From the NCBI RefSeq assembly GCF_024733845.1, contig NZ_JANRHG010000014.1, forward strand, positions 1-64,000: a DNA stretch of 64,000 nucleotides, written 5' to 3'. A model generated the notes under the pieces. That model made no database searches. It was not told where the DNA came from and worked only from the letters and a program-made list of their open reading frames with translations. The stretch's first letter is position 1. Every line of letters starts with the position of its first letter. Origin of the DNA: Neomoorella sulfitireducens (GTDB lineage: Bacteria > Bacillota > DSM-521 > Neomoorellales > Neomoorellaceae). This document shows positions 45,656-53,231 of this stretch, piece by piece. Position numbers and translations under genes: made by a program.

Positions 45656-46885
45656 TTACGTATTTATTTTTTTATCCTGAGCCCCATCGAGCAAATTATC
45701 ATATACATAATCCAGCGCCACGGCAAAGGTACCCAGAAGACCCGTCTTCTCCCCCAGGGAAGAATAAACTATCTCCGGCGGGCTGCACGCTATGGTAGCC
45801 AGGGTTTCCTTGAATTTGTTTAAAAAGATTTCCCCGGCGGCCAGCACCTCGCCCCCGATAACTATAAGTTCTAGGTCCAGCACCTGTTGCAGGTTGGCTA
45901 CCGCCAGGCCCACCCACCGGGCCATTTCCTCAAGCAAGCAGCAGGCATCCTCATCCTGGAGGCCCGCTGCCTGGCATACCAGGCGGAAGTCCACCCGTCC
46001 CTTATTACCGCGGGACAGGCCCAGCAGCAGCCCCGGCTTGCCTGCCGCTACAATCTCCCTGGCCCGCTCTACCACCGCAGCGGTAGAAGCAATAGTTTCC
46101 AGGTGACCGTACCTGCGGAAAACCGGGTCCAGGGCTTCCTTCCCCAGGGCCATAAAGCCTATCTCGCCGGCAGCGCCGTGACAGCCCTCCAACAACTGGC
46201 CGTTCAAGATAATGCCCGCGCCAATGCCAAGGCCGACGCTAATATAAGCCAGGTTACTGGCACCGCGACCTTTACCCCGCCAGAATTCCCCCAGCGCCGC
46301 CGTATTAACATCGTTTTTCACCAGCACAGGAGAATTGAAGTACCCCCGGAGCACTTCTACAGGTTTCAACCTTTCCCAGTCAAAGGAACGTGCCACCATC
46401 TTTACCAGGCCTGAAGCCGGATCATAAATGCCAGGTACGGCCAGGGCGATGGCCGCCAGCAGGTGCGGATCCAGGCCGTTTTCCCGGCACATTGCCAGGA
46501 TAGTTTCCGCTACCCTTTTCAGGACCACCTCCCCCGCATCGCCGGGTTCAAAGGTAAGGGAACCTTCCGCCATCAGATCACCGTTCAGGTTGCCCAGGGC
46601 CAGACCCACTTCCTGCTTGCCCAGATCAACTCCCGCCACATAGCGGTAACCGGGATTAAGGGCTAGCATTATAGGGCGACGGCCACCACTGGAATCTCCC
46701 GTACCCGTTTCTTGTAAAATTCCCTTGTTAATGAGCTGCTCGATAATAAGGGATACCGTGGGAGCGCTCAGCCCCAGCTGCCGCGCTACTTCAGCCCTGG
46801 ACAGGCTTCCGGCTTCACGTATAGCATCAATAATCAGGCGGGCGTTTAATTCGCGTAATAATTTGGGGGTACCGGTAATGACCAT
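45656..46885 (-). CDS. ROK family transcriptional regulator
   Basis: ROK repressor (409 residues), NagC/XylR type. The N-terminal winged helix (SRAEVARQLGLSAPTVSLIIEQL near residue 30) binds DNA. The sugar-kinase-like domain begins at VAGVDLGKQEVGLALG; EGCHGAAGEIGF near 240 holds part of the zinc motif. It is the first gene of the sugar operon and probably represses its own promoter, responding to the imported sugar or its phosphate. ATG start behind AAGGAG. Inverted repeats in its upstream region are candidate operators. Confidence 0.9.
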   Translation of the reverse strand: MVITGTPKLLRELNARLIIDAIREAGSLSRAEVARQLGLSAPTVSLIIEQLINKGILQETGTGDSSGGRRPIMLALNPGYRYVAGVDLGKQEVGLALGNLNGDLMAEGSLTFEPGDAGEVVLKRVAETILAMCRENGLDPHLLAAIALAVPGIYDPASGLVKMVARSFDWERLKPVEVLRGYFNSPVLVKNDVNTAALGEFWRGKGRGASNLAYISVGLGIGAGIILNGQLLEGCHGAAGEIGFMALGKEALDPVFRRYGHLETIASTAAVVERAREIVAAGKPGLLLGLSRGNKGRVDFRLVCQAAGLQDEDACCLLEEMARWVGLAVANLQQVLDLELIVIGGEVLAAGEIFLNKFKETLATIACSPPEIVYSSLGEKTGLLGTFAVALDYVYDNLLDGAQDKKINT

Positions 46886-47002
46886 AAATGTTGCTCCTTG
46901 ACAGCCCCGCCCCGTAAATGCCCAATACTTCTCCTTAATCAGTTGCTTTTAAGGCTTCCGGGGGCCAGGACTGGAAGTTCAACGCAAAGGAACTTTATTT
47001 AT

Positions 47003-47055
47003 AAACTTAATTATTTATGCCCTAGATATCTTTATTTAATTTATTTATTAAGTTT
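47003..47055 (-). promoter_or_regulatory. Candidate ROK operators
   Basis: AAACTTAATTATTTAT (47003-47018) is inverted relative to the site at 47040-47055, whose minus strand reads AAACTTAATAAATAAA. The two arms share AAACTTAAT and lie just downstream of a TTGACA (47084-47089)/TTTCAT (47060-47065) promoter with an 18-base spacer. Confidence 0.5.
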
Positions 47056-47156
47056 CTACATGAAACATTAGAATCCTGCTGGTTGTCAAGGAAAAGTAAA
47101 TTTTTTAAGATTAGATTTTCAAGAGGTGATATTCAACTTCACACCGGGCAGGCATC

Positions 47157-47185
47157 TTGACAAATCCATTTTCCTGGCGTATAAA
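47157..47185 (+). promoter_or_regulatory. Sigma-A promoter of the FmdB-type gene
   Basis: TTGACA (47157-47162), a 17-base spacer and TATAAA (47180-47185) form a near-consensus promoter about 40 bases before the start codon. Confidence 0.8.
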
Positions 47186-47225
47186 CAAAACTAGATCTAT
47201 ATACAGATAAGCGGAGGTGGTAAAA

Positions 47226-47447
47226 ATGCCAGTCTACGAATACAAATGTGCCAAATGCGGTATTTTTGAACAGGAACAGCGCATTACCGCCCCTCCCCTG
47301 GAGAAATGCCCTACCTGCGGGGGGCCAGTACACAGGGTAATCGGCCATAATATTAGCGTAATCTACAAGGCCGGCGGTTTCTATACCACCGAAAACCGCA
47401 GCCAGGAATATAAAGATAAGGCTAAAGAAGAAAGCAAGGCCAGCTAA
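47226..47447 (+). CDS. FmdB-type zinc ribbon protein
   Basis: Small FmdB/CxxC_CxxC_SSSS family protein (73 residues). MPVYEYKCAKCG and EKCPTCGGP give two CxxC knuckles binding one zinc. The rest is short and basic-acidic (TTENRSQEYKDKAKEE). Start at ATG 47226 with GGAGGTG upstream, not at GTG 47217. It has its own promoter and hairpin terminator, so it is probably a single-gene unit. Its role in this organism is unknown. Confidence 0.85.
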   Translation: MPVYEYKCAKCGIFEQEQRITAPPLEKCPTCGGPVHRVIGHNISVIYKAGGFYTTENRSQEYKDKAKEESKAS

Positions 47448-47450
47448 AAA

Positions 47451-47487
47451 GGAAGGGCCGCTCCTTTATAAAGGCAGCGGCCCTTCC
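47451..47487 (+). terminator. Hairpin after the FmdB-type gene
   Basis: GGAAGGGCCGCT and AGCGGCCCTTCC form a perfect 12-base stem, with CCTT repeated in the loop, right after the stop codon. The T-run is weak. Confidence 0.7.
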
Positions 47488-47570
47488 CCTTGGTGGCCGT
47501 AACAATAGTTTATGGTAGAGAGCAATCTGGATTATTTTAACATATACTGGCAGCATAGGAGGTGTTTTCC

Positions 47571-47906
47571 TTGCCGCCAGTATACCCCCTCAATACCGAT
47601 GAGGTTGAACTCCACGTAGCTAATGCCGTCATCCGGTTAACCCGCCGCCTGGCTTACGACCTGCCCCATGAAGTATCTGCCTATATCCCCAGGGCCGAAA
47701 TCCGACGCCGCCAGTACGAAAACGGCCAGCTGGCCTGGGAAGAAGAGGTAATTTTAAACAGCCTGACCGTCGTCCATTCCCCCCAGCGGCCACCCACCGG
47801 CGAAAGGCCACCGGCAGCCGGTTCCAGCTCCGGGGCACCTGTAACCCCTTCCTCAAAAAGCCCCCGCAAAGGTGGTACGGCCTCTGTCCGCTTAAGTTAC
47901 ACTTAA
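47571..47906 (+). CDS. Hypothetical protein
   Basis: Unrecognised protein of 111 residues. The first 65 residues are compact and mixed (NTDEVELHVANAVIRLTRRLAYDLPHEVSAYIP in part). The C-terminal 40 residues are a low-complexity tail rich in proline, serine and glycine. TTG 47571 is chosen because AGGAGG lies eight bases before it; GTG 47562 would overlap that site. It is convergent with, and overlaps by 15 bases, the next gene. No function is proposed. Confidence 0.5.
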   Translation: MPPVYPLNTDEVELHVANAVIRLTRRLAYDLPHEVSAYIPRAEIRRRQYENGQLAWEEEVILNSLTVVHSPQRPPTGERPPAAGSSSGAPVTPSSKSPRKGGTASVRLSYT

Positions 47907-48233
47907 TAATGCATCTTGGAAAATCGCCGGCCCCGGAAAACTGTCGGTTGACAGCAGCAATAACAGTAGAATTAAAAAAAGCATGAAAGGGTCCCGCCCT
48001 CTTGGATTATCCTCTTTATCACCCTTTTTTTCAGCTCGAGCTGCCTGCACTGCCATTTTATGCTCCTGGCGTAAACCCTGCAATTTTTCCCGGACTCGCC
48101 GGGACTGTTCGCTTGCCAGGATATCCAGCAAGGTTTCGGCCACTTCGGTGCATTGAAGGGCCCGGCTGTTCATATAGGGCTTCAGGCTCTGGATAACGGC
48201 CAGGAGATTGGGGTCGACAATTTTATCGGCCAT
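47892..48233 (-). CDS. Hypothetical protein with C-terminal hydrophobic segment
   Basis: Unrecognised 113-residue protein. The first 60 residues are helical (VIQSLKPYMNSRALQCTEVAE). A charged middle (RAEKKGDKEDNPRGRDP) leads to one membrane segment, FMLFLILLLLLLS, near the C-terminus. ATG 48233 has GGGAGGG upstream. The tail-anchored layout could place it on the spore or cell membrane, but nothing shows this. It is divergent from the gene at 48358. Confidence 0.5.
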   Translation of the reverse strand: MADKIVDPNLLAVIQSLKPYMNSRALQCTEVAETLLDILASEQSRRVREKLQGLRQEHKMAVQAARAEKKGDKEDNPRGRDPFMLFLILLLLLLSTDSFPGPAIFQDALLSVT

Positions 48234-48357
48234 CTTGTTCCCTCCCATTTGGCTTTAAAGAGAAAAGCATTCCTCTATAGTTAAAAATATGCAACCAAAA
48301 CAACGTTGGTGCAGCGCTTGATCCACTAACTGCAGCATATATTAAAGGGAAGGATTT

Positions 48358-48783
48358 GTGGAGGTGGCCCCGGTGGAAAAAATTAATTTCCTGGAAATGG
48401 CGCTACAATTGCTAACCCCCCAGCAACAACATTCCCTTAGTTTCAATGAACTGGCCGGACTCCTGGCTCTGGTCGATCTTCTTGGCATCTTAAATCTCTT
48501 GCAAGATAATGTCGCCGTACCGGCCAGGGCCGGAACCGGCAATGCCGTCCAGGAGGCTTTAAATGCCGTCCTGGGCCAGGGAAGCGGTGGCAGTGTCAAA
48601 CCACCTGCCGACCTGATTAGCCTGCTGGGTAAAAACCCGGCTTTACTTACCACCCTCATGAATATGCTGATGAGTGCCAGGGAAAGCAAGGGCGCTAAAG
48701 AGAAAGAAGCCGGGGAAACAGCTCCCGCTCAGCAGAATACCCCGCTTCTGCAAAGTCGCGGTAACCTTCCCCGCAATACCTAA
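48358..48783 (+). CDS. Hypothetical protein
   Basis: Unrecognised 141-residue protein. The first 50 residues are helical and leucine-rich (LTPQQQHSLSFNELAGLLALV). The middle (VQEALNAVLGQGSGG) leads to a second helical block and a short charged tail. GTG 48358 (AAGGGAAGG just upstream) or GTG 48373 (GGAGGTG upstream) are both possible starts. It ends at a strong terminator. It is paired back-to-back with the gene at 47892-48233, and both have an amphipathic N-terminal helical domain. Confidence 0.5.
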   Translation: MEVAPVEKINFLEMALQLLTPQQQHSLSFNELAGLLALVDLLGILNLLQDNVAVPARAGTGNAVQEALNAVLGQGSGGSVKPPADLISLLGKNPALLTTLMNMLMSARESKGAKEKEAGETAPAQQNTPLLQSRGNLPRNT

Positions 48784-48808
48784 AAGAGCGCTATAAAGCG
48801 CTCTTTTT
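48782..48808 (+). terminator. Terminator before sleB
   Basis: AAAAGAGCGC and GCGCTCTTTT form a 10-base stem around a 6-base loop, ending in a T-run. Confidence 0.88.
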
Positions 48809-48872
48809 ACGTATAAGGTCCTGGCAACCCATGCACACTAAAGGTGGAATAAGGAAACAAGGAGGAAAATCT

Positions 48873-49364
48873 ATGTATTTTTTCCACCGCCGTTTAATCA
48901 TACCGGTTCTCCTGGTTGTCATCTTAATCAGTGCCGCCCTGTGGCAATTTTATCGTCAGGGGCATAATCCCGGAGCCCTCCCCACCCAGGCCGGGGTGCC
49001 GGTTGCAGTCGGAGATGAAATTAACCTCTTGGCACGTTTAATTGCTGCTGAAGCCGGCAATGAACCTTACGAGGGACAGGTGGCCGTTGGCGCCGTAGTC
49101 CTGAACCGGGTACGCAGTCCCCTTTTTCCCTCCACCATCAGCGGTGTGATTTATGAGCCCTGGGCTTTTGAAAGCGTAGCCAACGGCCTTATCTGGCGGG
49201 TCACCAACCTGGCTTTACCTGCTGCGGCTGCCGCTGATGCCTTGAACGGCTGGGATCCCACCTACGGCGCTCTTTTCTTCTGGAACCCGTCCAAGCCCGT
49301 CAGTCCCTGGATCTGGACCAGATCTATCATTACCCAGATCGGGGCCCATGTCTTTGCCCGTTAA
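48873..49364 (+). CDS. sleB: SleB-type spore cortex hydrolase
   Basis: Cell-wall hydrolase of the SleB/CwlJ family (163 residues). After an N-terminal membrane segment (IIPVLLVVILISAALWQFY) comes the hydrolase_2 domain: LARLIAAEAGNEPYEGQVAVG holds the catalytic glutamate, and AVVLNRV and YEPWAFES follow. It degrades cortex peptidoglycan during germination. No peptidoglycan-binding domain is present, so it is shorter than Bacillus SleB. ATG 48873 has GGAGGA upstream. ypeB follows 23 bases later, the usual partner gene. Confidence 0.88.
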   Translation: MYFFHRRLIIPVLLVVILISAALWQFYRQGHNPGALPTQAGVPVAVGDEINLLARLIAAEAGNEPYEGQVAVGAVVLNRVRSPLFPSTISGVIYEPWAFESVANGLIWRVTNLALPAAAAADALNGWDPTYGALFFWNPSKPVSPWIWTRSIITQIGAHVFAR

Positions 49365-49387
49365 ATCCCGAAAGGATGGTGTTATAA

Positions 49388-50767
49388 TTGAAACGCAGGC
49401 TTACCACCATTCTCCTTACCCTGGCCCTCTTACTGGCCGTAGGCTGGGGTTTGTGGGAAAGGACCAATCGTTTAACCCTGGCCAATGCCGTGGAGGCCGG
49501 CGGCCAGCGAGACTTCTACAACCTCCTTAGTTACGTAGAGCAGGCCCAGGTAAGTATGGGAAAATCCCTGGCCAGCAGTTCCCCCCGCCAGCAGGCCGTT
49601 CACCTGACGGAAGCCTGGAACCAGGCGGCTGCCGCCCAGCTGTCCTTGAGCCAGCTGCCCACCCCGGGCATAAAGCCCATCAATACCAGTAAATTCCTGT
49701 CCCAGACCAGCGACTACAGCAACTACCTGGCGCAAAAACTGGCCCGGGGGGAGGAGATAACTCCCCAGGAAAGGGAACAACTGGTCAGGCTGCGGGATGA
49801 AATGAAGCGCCTGGCGGCCGATCTCCGCCAGGCGGAAAGCCAGGTAGCCAGCAAAAACTTACGCTGGAGCAGTTTTTACAGCGTCCAGATGCCGCAGCCT
49901 CTAAAGACCATCGCCCGGCTGGCCGTTCCCGCCGAGGCCCGGCCAGGGCCCCTGGATGGGTTTGTTAATGCCGACCGGCGCCTGCAAACCCTGCCCAGCC
50001 TGAATTACGATGGTCCCTTTTCCGATCACCTGGAAAAGCCTCGCCCCCTGGGTCTCAAGGGAAGCGAAATCGCCCAAGCTGAAGCTGAACGCCGGGCCCA
50101 GGCCTTCGCCAACGACGCCAGCGGCAGCAACTATCGCGTCCAGGCCACCCGGACCAGTAACGGGCTCCTGCCCACCTTTGCCCTTAACTTAATCGACAAC
50201 CGGCGCGCCAATGTAACGGTGCATATTGATGTCAGCAAGCAAGGCGGGGAAATCATCTCCCTCCTCAATACCCGGCCGGTCGGTAGCCCCACCCTCGACG
50301 CAGCCAAAGCCCTCGAGCGGGCCAGAGCTTTCCTGGAGGCCCACGGCTTTGCCAATATGCAACCCACGTATACCGTACGCACTGGTAATAGCCAGGTGAT
50401 TACCTTTGCCGCCAAAGAAGGCGACGTTATCCTTTACCCCGATCAGGTGAAGGTCAAGGTAGCCCTGGACAACGGGGAAATTACCGGCTGGGATGCGACG
50501 CCCTATTATATGGCCCATTACGACCGCCAGTTGCCTGAACCGAAATTAACCCCGGCTGAAGCCCGGGCCAAAATAAGCCCCGGCCTTAAGGTCGAAGGCG
50601 TACGGCTGGCCCTGATACCTTTGCCCGGGGGTATAGAGAGGCTAACCTATGAAGTTAAAACCAAGCTTGATGATACCTATTACCTCTCATATATCAATGC
50701 CGTCACCGGTGAAGAAGAGAAAGTGCTGCAAATTATTGACGTGCCCGGCGGCCAGCTGACCATGTAA
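49388..50767 (+). CDS. ypeB: Germination protein YpeB
   Basis: YpeB family protein (459 residues), needed for SleB localisation or stability in spores. One N-terminal span (TTILLTLALLLAVGWGLW) is followed by a helical N-terminal domain and, in the C-terminal half, PepSY-like repeats (GGEIISLLNTRPVGSPTLDAAKALERA and TPAEARAKISPGLKVEGVR regions). TTG start. Gene pair with sleB matches that of other spore formers. It ends just before a convergent protease gene. Confidence 0.9.
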   Translation: MKRRLTTILLTLALLLAVGWGLWERTNRLTLANAVEAGGQRDFYNLLSYVEQAQVSMGKSLASSSPRQQAVHLTEAWNQAAAAQLSLSQLPTPGIKPINTSKFLSQTSDYSNYLAQKLARGEEITPQEREQLVRLRDEMKRLAADLRQAESQVASKNLRWSSFYSVQMPQPLKTIARLAVPAEARPGPLDGFVNADRRLQTLPSLNYDGPFSDHLEKPRPLGLKGSEIAQAEAERRAQAFANDASGSNYRVQATRTSNGLLPTFALNLIDNRRANVTVHIDVSKQGGEIISLLNTRPVGSPTLDAAKALERARAFLEAHGFANMQPTYTVRTGNSQVITFAAKEGDVILYPDQVKVKVALDNGEITGWDATPYYMAHYDRQLPEPKLTPAEARAKISPGLKVEGVRLALIPLPGGIERLTYEVKTKLDDTYYLSYINAVTGEEEKVLQIIDVPGGQLTM

Positions 50768-50812
50768 CGGGAATTTAATTCCCGCCAGACGGCGCGCCTT
50801 TACCGGCCGGGG

Positions 50813-51814
50813 CTAGAATTCTATCTCCAGCTGCTCTAAAACGTTCTGGATGCGGTTGCCTACAGTAGTCTGATCTGAGCCGGCAAAAAGGAGACCAACA
50901 GCGTAATTTTCCTTATCCAGGATCAGGGAACCGCTGTCCCCCGGCTGGGCGAGGGGGCCGGTAACGAACTGGTCGCTGAACATACCGGTCAGTCCCTCTT
51001 CCAGGACTACCTTGACGGTAGCCTGGAGGACTTTAATGGTGGAGCGGGTGATGCCGCTGGAACGCCCGCTCTTTACTACTTCCATTCCCAGTTCGGGCTC
51101 GCGGACGCCCTTCACCGGTCCCAGGTCCAGAATTTCCGGCTGGATAACGTCTTTACTGACCGGCCGGGCGACGGCACAGTCGACAATATTGGCGGCCGCC
51201 GTCAGCTTATTTAACCTGACCTGGTAATCGGGCCTTACCAGGTGCACCAGGCGGTTGAGGATTGCCTGGAAACGCAGGGCCCGGCTGCAGGTAACCTCCT
51301 GGACCACAGGATAAATAGGCGCAAAGCGCTCCAGGTAACCGATTACCTGGTCCCTGGTGCCGCCGTCATAGGGGCCGGGCTGGAAGATGGGGTCACCGAT
51401 ACTGGCCCGGCCGTCGCGGCCATTGGTAATGTTGGCCAGGACATGGTTATTGGAAAGGATAAGGGGTTCTCCCGTCCGCCGGTCTTTCACCACCGCCCCG
51501 AAAGTGCCGGCGGTTATTTTATAATGGCCGATGCTCATCCCCGGCCGCGCCGGTCGCTGGTAATCGGTACGGCCCAGGAGACGCAGTTCCCCTACCTCCA
51601 GGACATCGGTGTCCGCTTCATCCAGTACCCGGGGTACCCTGGCCTTCTGCTGTAATCTGGCAGCCGGTAATTTCTCCTTAACCAGGACTACTACTGCCGG
51701 CTTCCTGGTCATTTCGCCCCGGACACTTTTAAATCCCATCCCAACGCCCACGACGTTAGGCAAATTTAAAAGGTCCTCCCGGTACCTTGATAATGCTTTT
51801 TCCACCCTATGCAT
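50813..51814 (-). CDS. Trypsin-like serine protease
   Basis: Chymotrypsin-fold protease (333 residues). LSNNHVLAN (near 125) supplies the catalytic histidine, NIVDCAVARP (near 212) the aspartate and QPGDSGSLI (near 290) the serine. The N-terminal 80 residues (NLPNVVGVGMGFKSVRGEMT, PAVVVLVKEKL) look like a small inhibitor or pro-domain. No signal peptide is visible, so it is probably cytoplasmic. ATG 51814 is preferred to GTG 51823, which overlaps the ribosome site. Its leader can pair with that site. Confidence 0.82.
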   Translation of the reverse strand: MHRVEKALSRYREDLLNLPNVVGVGMGFKSVRGEMTRKPAVVVLVKEKLPAARLQQKARVPRVLDEADTDVLEVGELRLLGRTDYQRPARPGMSIGHYKITAGTFGAVVKDRRTGEPLILSNNHVLANITNGRDGRASIGDPIFQPGPYDGGTRDQVIGYLERFAPIYPVVQEVTCSRALRFQAILNRLVHLVRPDYQVRLNKLTAAANIVDCAVARPVSKDVIQPEILDLGPVKGVREPELGMEVVKSGRSSGITRSTIKVLQATVKVVLEEGLTGMFSDQFVTGPLAQPGDSGSLILDKENYAVGLLFAGSDQTTVGNRIQNVLEQLEIEF

Positions 51815-51815
51815 G

Positions 51816-51878
51816 GACACCACTCCCCAAAGGTGCCGATTTTAATTTACAATATGCTTGCATCCCCGGAGTGGTGTC
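51816..51878 (-). promoter_or_regulatory. Hairpin that can hide the protease ribosome site
   Basis: On the minus strand GACACCACTCC (51868-51878) and GGAGTGGTGTC (51816-51826) are perfect 11-base inverted repeats 41 bases apart. The downstream arm contains GGAGTGG, the ribosome site, and ends next to the ATG. Folding would block translation. Confidence 0.5.
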
Positions 51879-51907
51879 ACGGCCCTTTAAGTAACCCTCA
51901 TTTGTTG

Positions 51908-51913
51908 TATAAT
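51908..51913 (+). promoter_or_regulatory. -10 element of the cysteine desulfurase gene
   Basis: TATAAT preceded by TG, about 40 bases before the start codon; no convincing -35 is seen. Confidence 0.45.
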
Positions 51914-51954
51914 ACTAGTGAGAGACAACCTTTGCCAGGGGAGGCGTTGCCGTC

Positions 51955-53106
51955 TTGCAGCCGGTCATCTATCTTGATAACAGCGCCACCACACCCGTCC
52001 TGCCTGAAGTTGCCAAGGTAATACAAAAAACATTGGTGGAAAATTACGGTAATCCCTCTTCCCTCCACGGCCTGGGTATTGCCGCTGAAAAAGCCCTAGC
52101 CCACGCCCGCCGTCAGGTAGCCGGCCTGATCGGCGCCCGGACGGATGAAATTTACTTTACCTCCGGCGGCACCGAAGCCAACAACTGGGCTATATGGGGG
52201 GTAAGCCGCGCCCGTCAACGCCAGGGAAGGCACATCATCACCACATCAGTGGAACATCCCTCCCTGCTGGCAGCCTGCCGGCGGTTGGAGGCCGAAGGTT
52301 TCCAGGTTGCATACCTGCCGGTGGACAAACGTGGTATCATCAGCCCGGCTGACCTCGAAAGTGCCCTGCGGGATGATACCATCCTGGTTAGCATCATGAG
52401 CGTTAACAACGAGACGGGCGCCTTGCAGCCCCTTGAAGAAATTGCCCGCCTGGTCCACGGTAAAAGCCGGGCCGTCCTCCACGTCGATCATGTGCAGGGG
52501 TACGGCAAAATCCCCCTTCACTGCCGGAAGCACGGCATTGACCTTTTATCCCTAAGTGCCCATAAAATCCACGGGCCTAAAGGTACCGGTGCTTTATATA
52601 TTAAGGAAGGATTGCGCCTGGAGCCGCTCCTTGTGGGCGGCGAACAGGAAGCAGGCCTGCGTGCGGGGACGGAAAATACGGCAGGCATCGTCGCCTTTGG
52701 CCTGGCCGCCGAACTTGCCGCCACCTATATGAAGGAACGGGTGGCCAGGTTGCGGGCAATAAAAATCGAGCTGGCCACAAAACTCTTGGAAGCCATTCCC
52801 GGTACGCAGATTAACGGTCCCCCTCCGGAGGAAGGCGCCCCCCATATCTTGAACGTCTCCTTTCCCGGCGTCCGGGCGGAAGTCCTGGTCCACATGCTGG
52901 AGCAAAGGGGCATCTACGTCTCCACCGGCTCGGCCTGCCATTCCCGCAGGCAGGAGGCCAGCCACGTCCTGAAAGCCCTGGGCCTGGAACGCTGGCGCCT
53001 CGAGGGAGCCATCCGCATCAGCCTGGGAGCCTTGAACCGGCCGGAAGAGGTGGCACCTGCTGTGGAAGCCTTTAAAGAATGCGTGCACGAGCTGTGGTCA
53101 TTATAG
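51955..53106 (+). CDS. Cysteine desulfurase (NifS/IscS type)
   Basis: PLP-dependent cysteine desulfurase (383 residues). YLDNSATTPVLPEV at the N-terminus, SLSAHKIHGPKGTGALYIK near residue 203 with the PLP-lysine, and STGSACHSRRQ near 325 with the catalytic cysteine. It makes a persulfide used as sulfur donor. TTG start with GGGGAGG upstream. The thiI gene follows after a 125-base spacer. In Bacillus this pair (NifZ-ThiI) thiolates tRNA uridine 8; supply to BrxP-type enzymes is also conceivable. Confidence 0.92.
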   Translation: MQPVIYLDNSATTPVLPEVAKVIQKTLVENYGNPSSLHGLGIAAEKALAHARRQVAGLIGARTDEIYFTSGGTEANNWAIWGVSRARQRQGRHIITTSVEHPSLLAACRRLEAEGFQVAYLPVDKRGIISPADLESALRDDTILVSIMSVNNETGALQPLEEIARLVHGKSRAVLHVDHVQGYGKIPLHCRKHGIDLLSLSAHKIHGPKGTGALYIKEGLRLEPLLVGGEQEAGLRAGTENTAGIVAFGLAAELAATYMKERVARLRAIKIELATKLLEAIPGTQINGPPPEEGAPHILNVSFPGVRAEVLVHMLEQRGIYVSTGSACHSRRQEASHVLKALGLERWRLEGAIRISLGALNRPEEVAPAVEAFKECVHELWSL

Positions 53107-53215
53107 ATTGGGCTGGCGGGTAGAAGCAGAAGGCGCTTTGGTTTGAAGCAAAGAACAAAACCGGCAAAGCCGAAGGCTACGGCGCGACGCTGGCAGTCTG
53201 ATTTAAAGAAGTCTA
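53107..53215. repeat. Spacer related to the palindromic elements
   Basis: This non-coding spacer contains GGCGCTTTGGTTTGAAGC (53132-53149), loosely matching GGCGACTTGGTTCGAGGC in the transketolase spacer. GCAAAGAACAAA follows and resembles the CAAAGAACAAA near 11960 (minus strand). The similarity suggests a scattered repeat family. Confidence 0.35.
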
Positions 53216-53231
53216 TTTGGGGAGGATTGAC

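Larger units (their letters stand above)
46886..47225. other. Divergent regulatory region between rok and the FmdB gene
   Basis: About 340 bases without a gene. It holds a promoter and operator-like repeats for the minus-strand rok operon (47003-47089) and a promoter for the plus-strand FmdB gene (47157-47185). The stretch 46890-47000 shows nothing I recognise. The centre is strikingly A+T-rich compared with the flanks. Confidence 0.6.
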
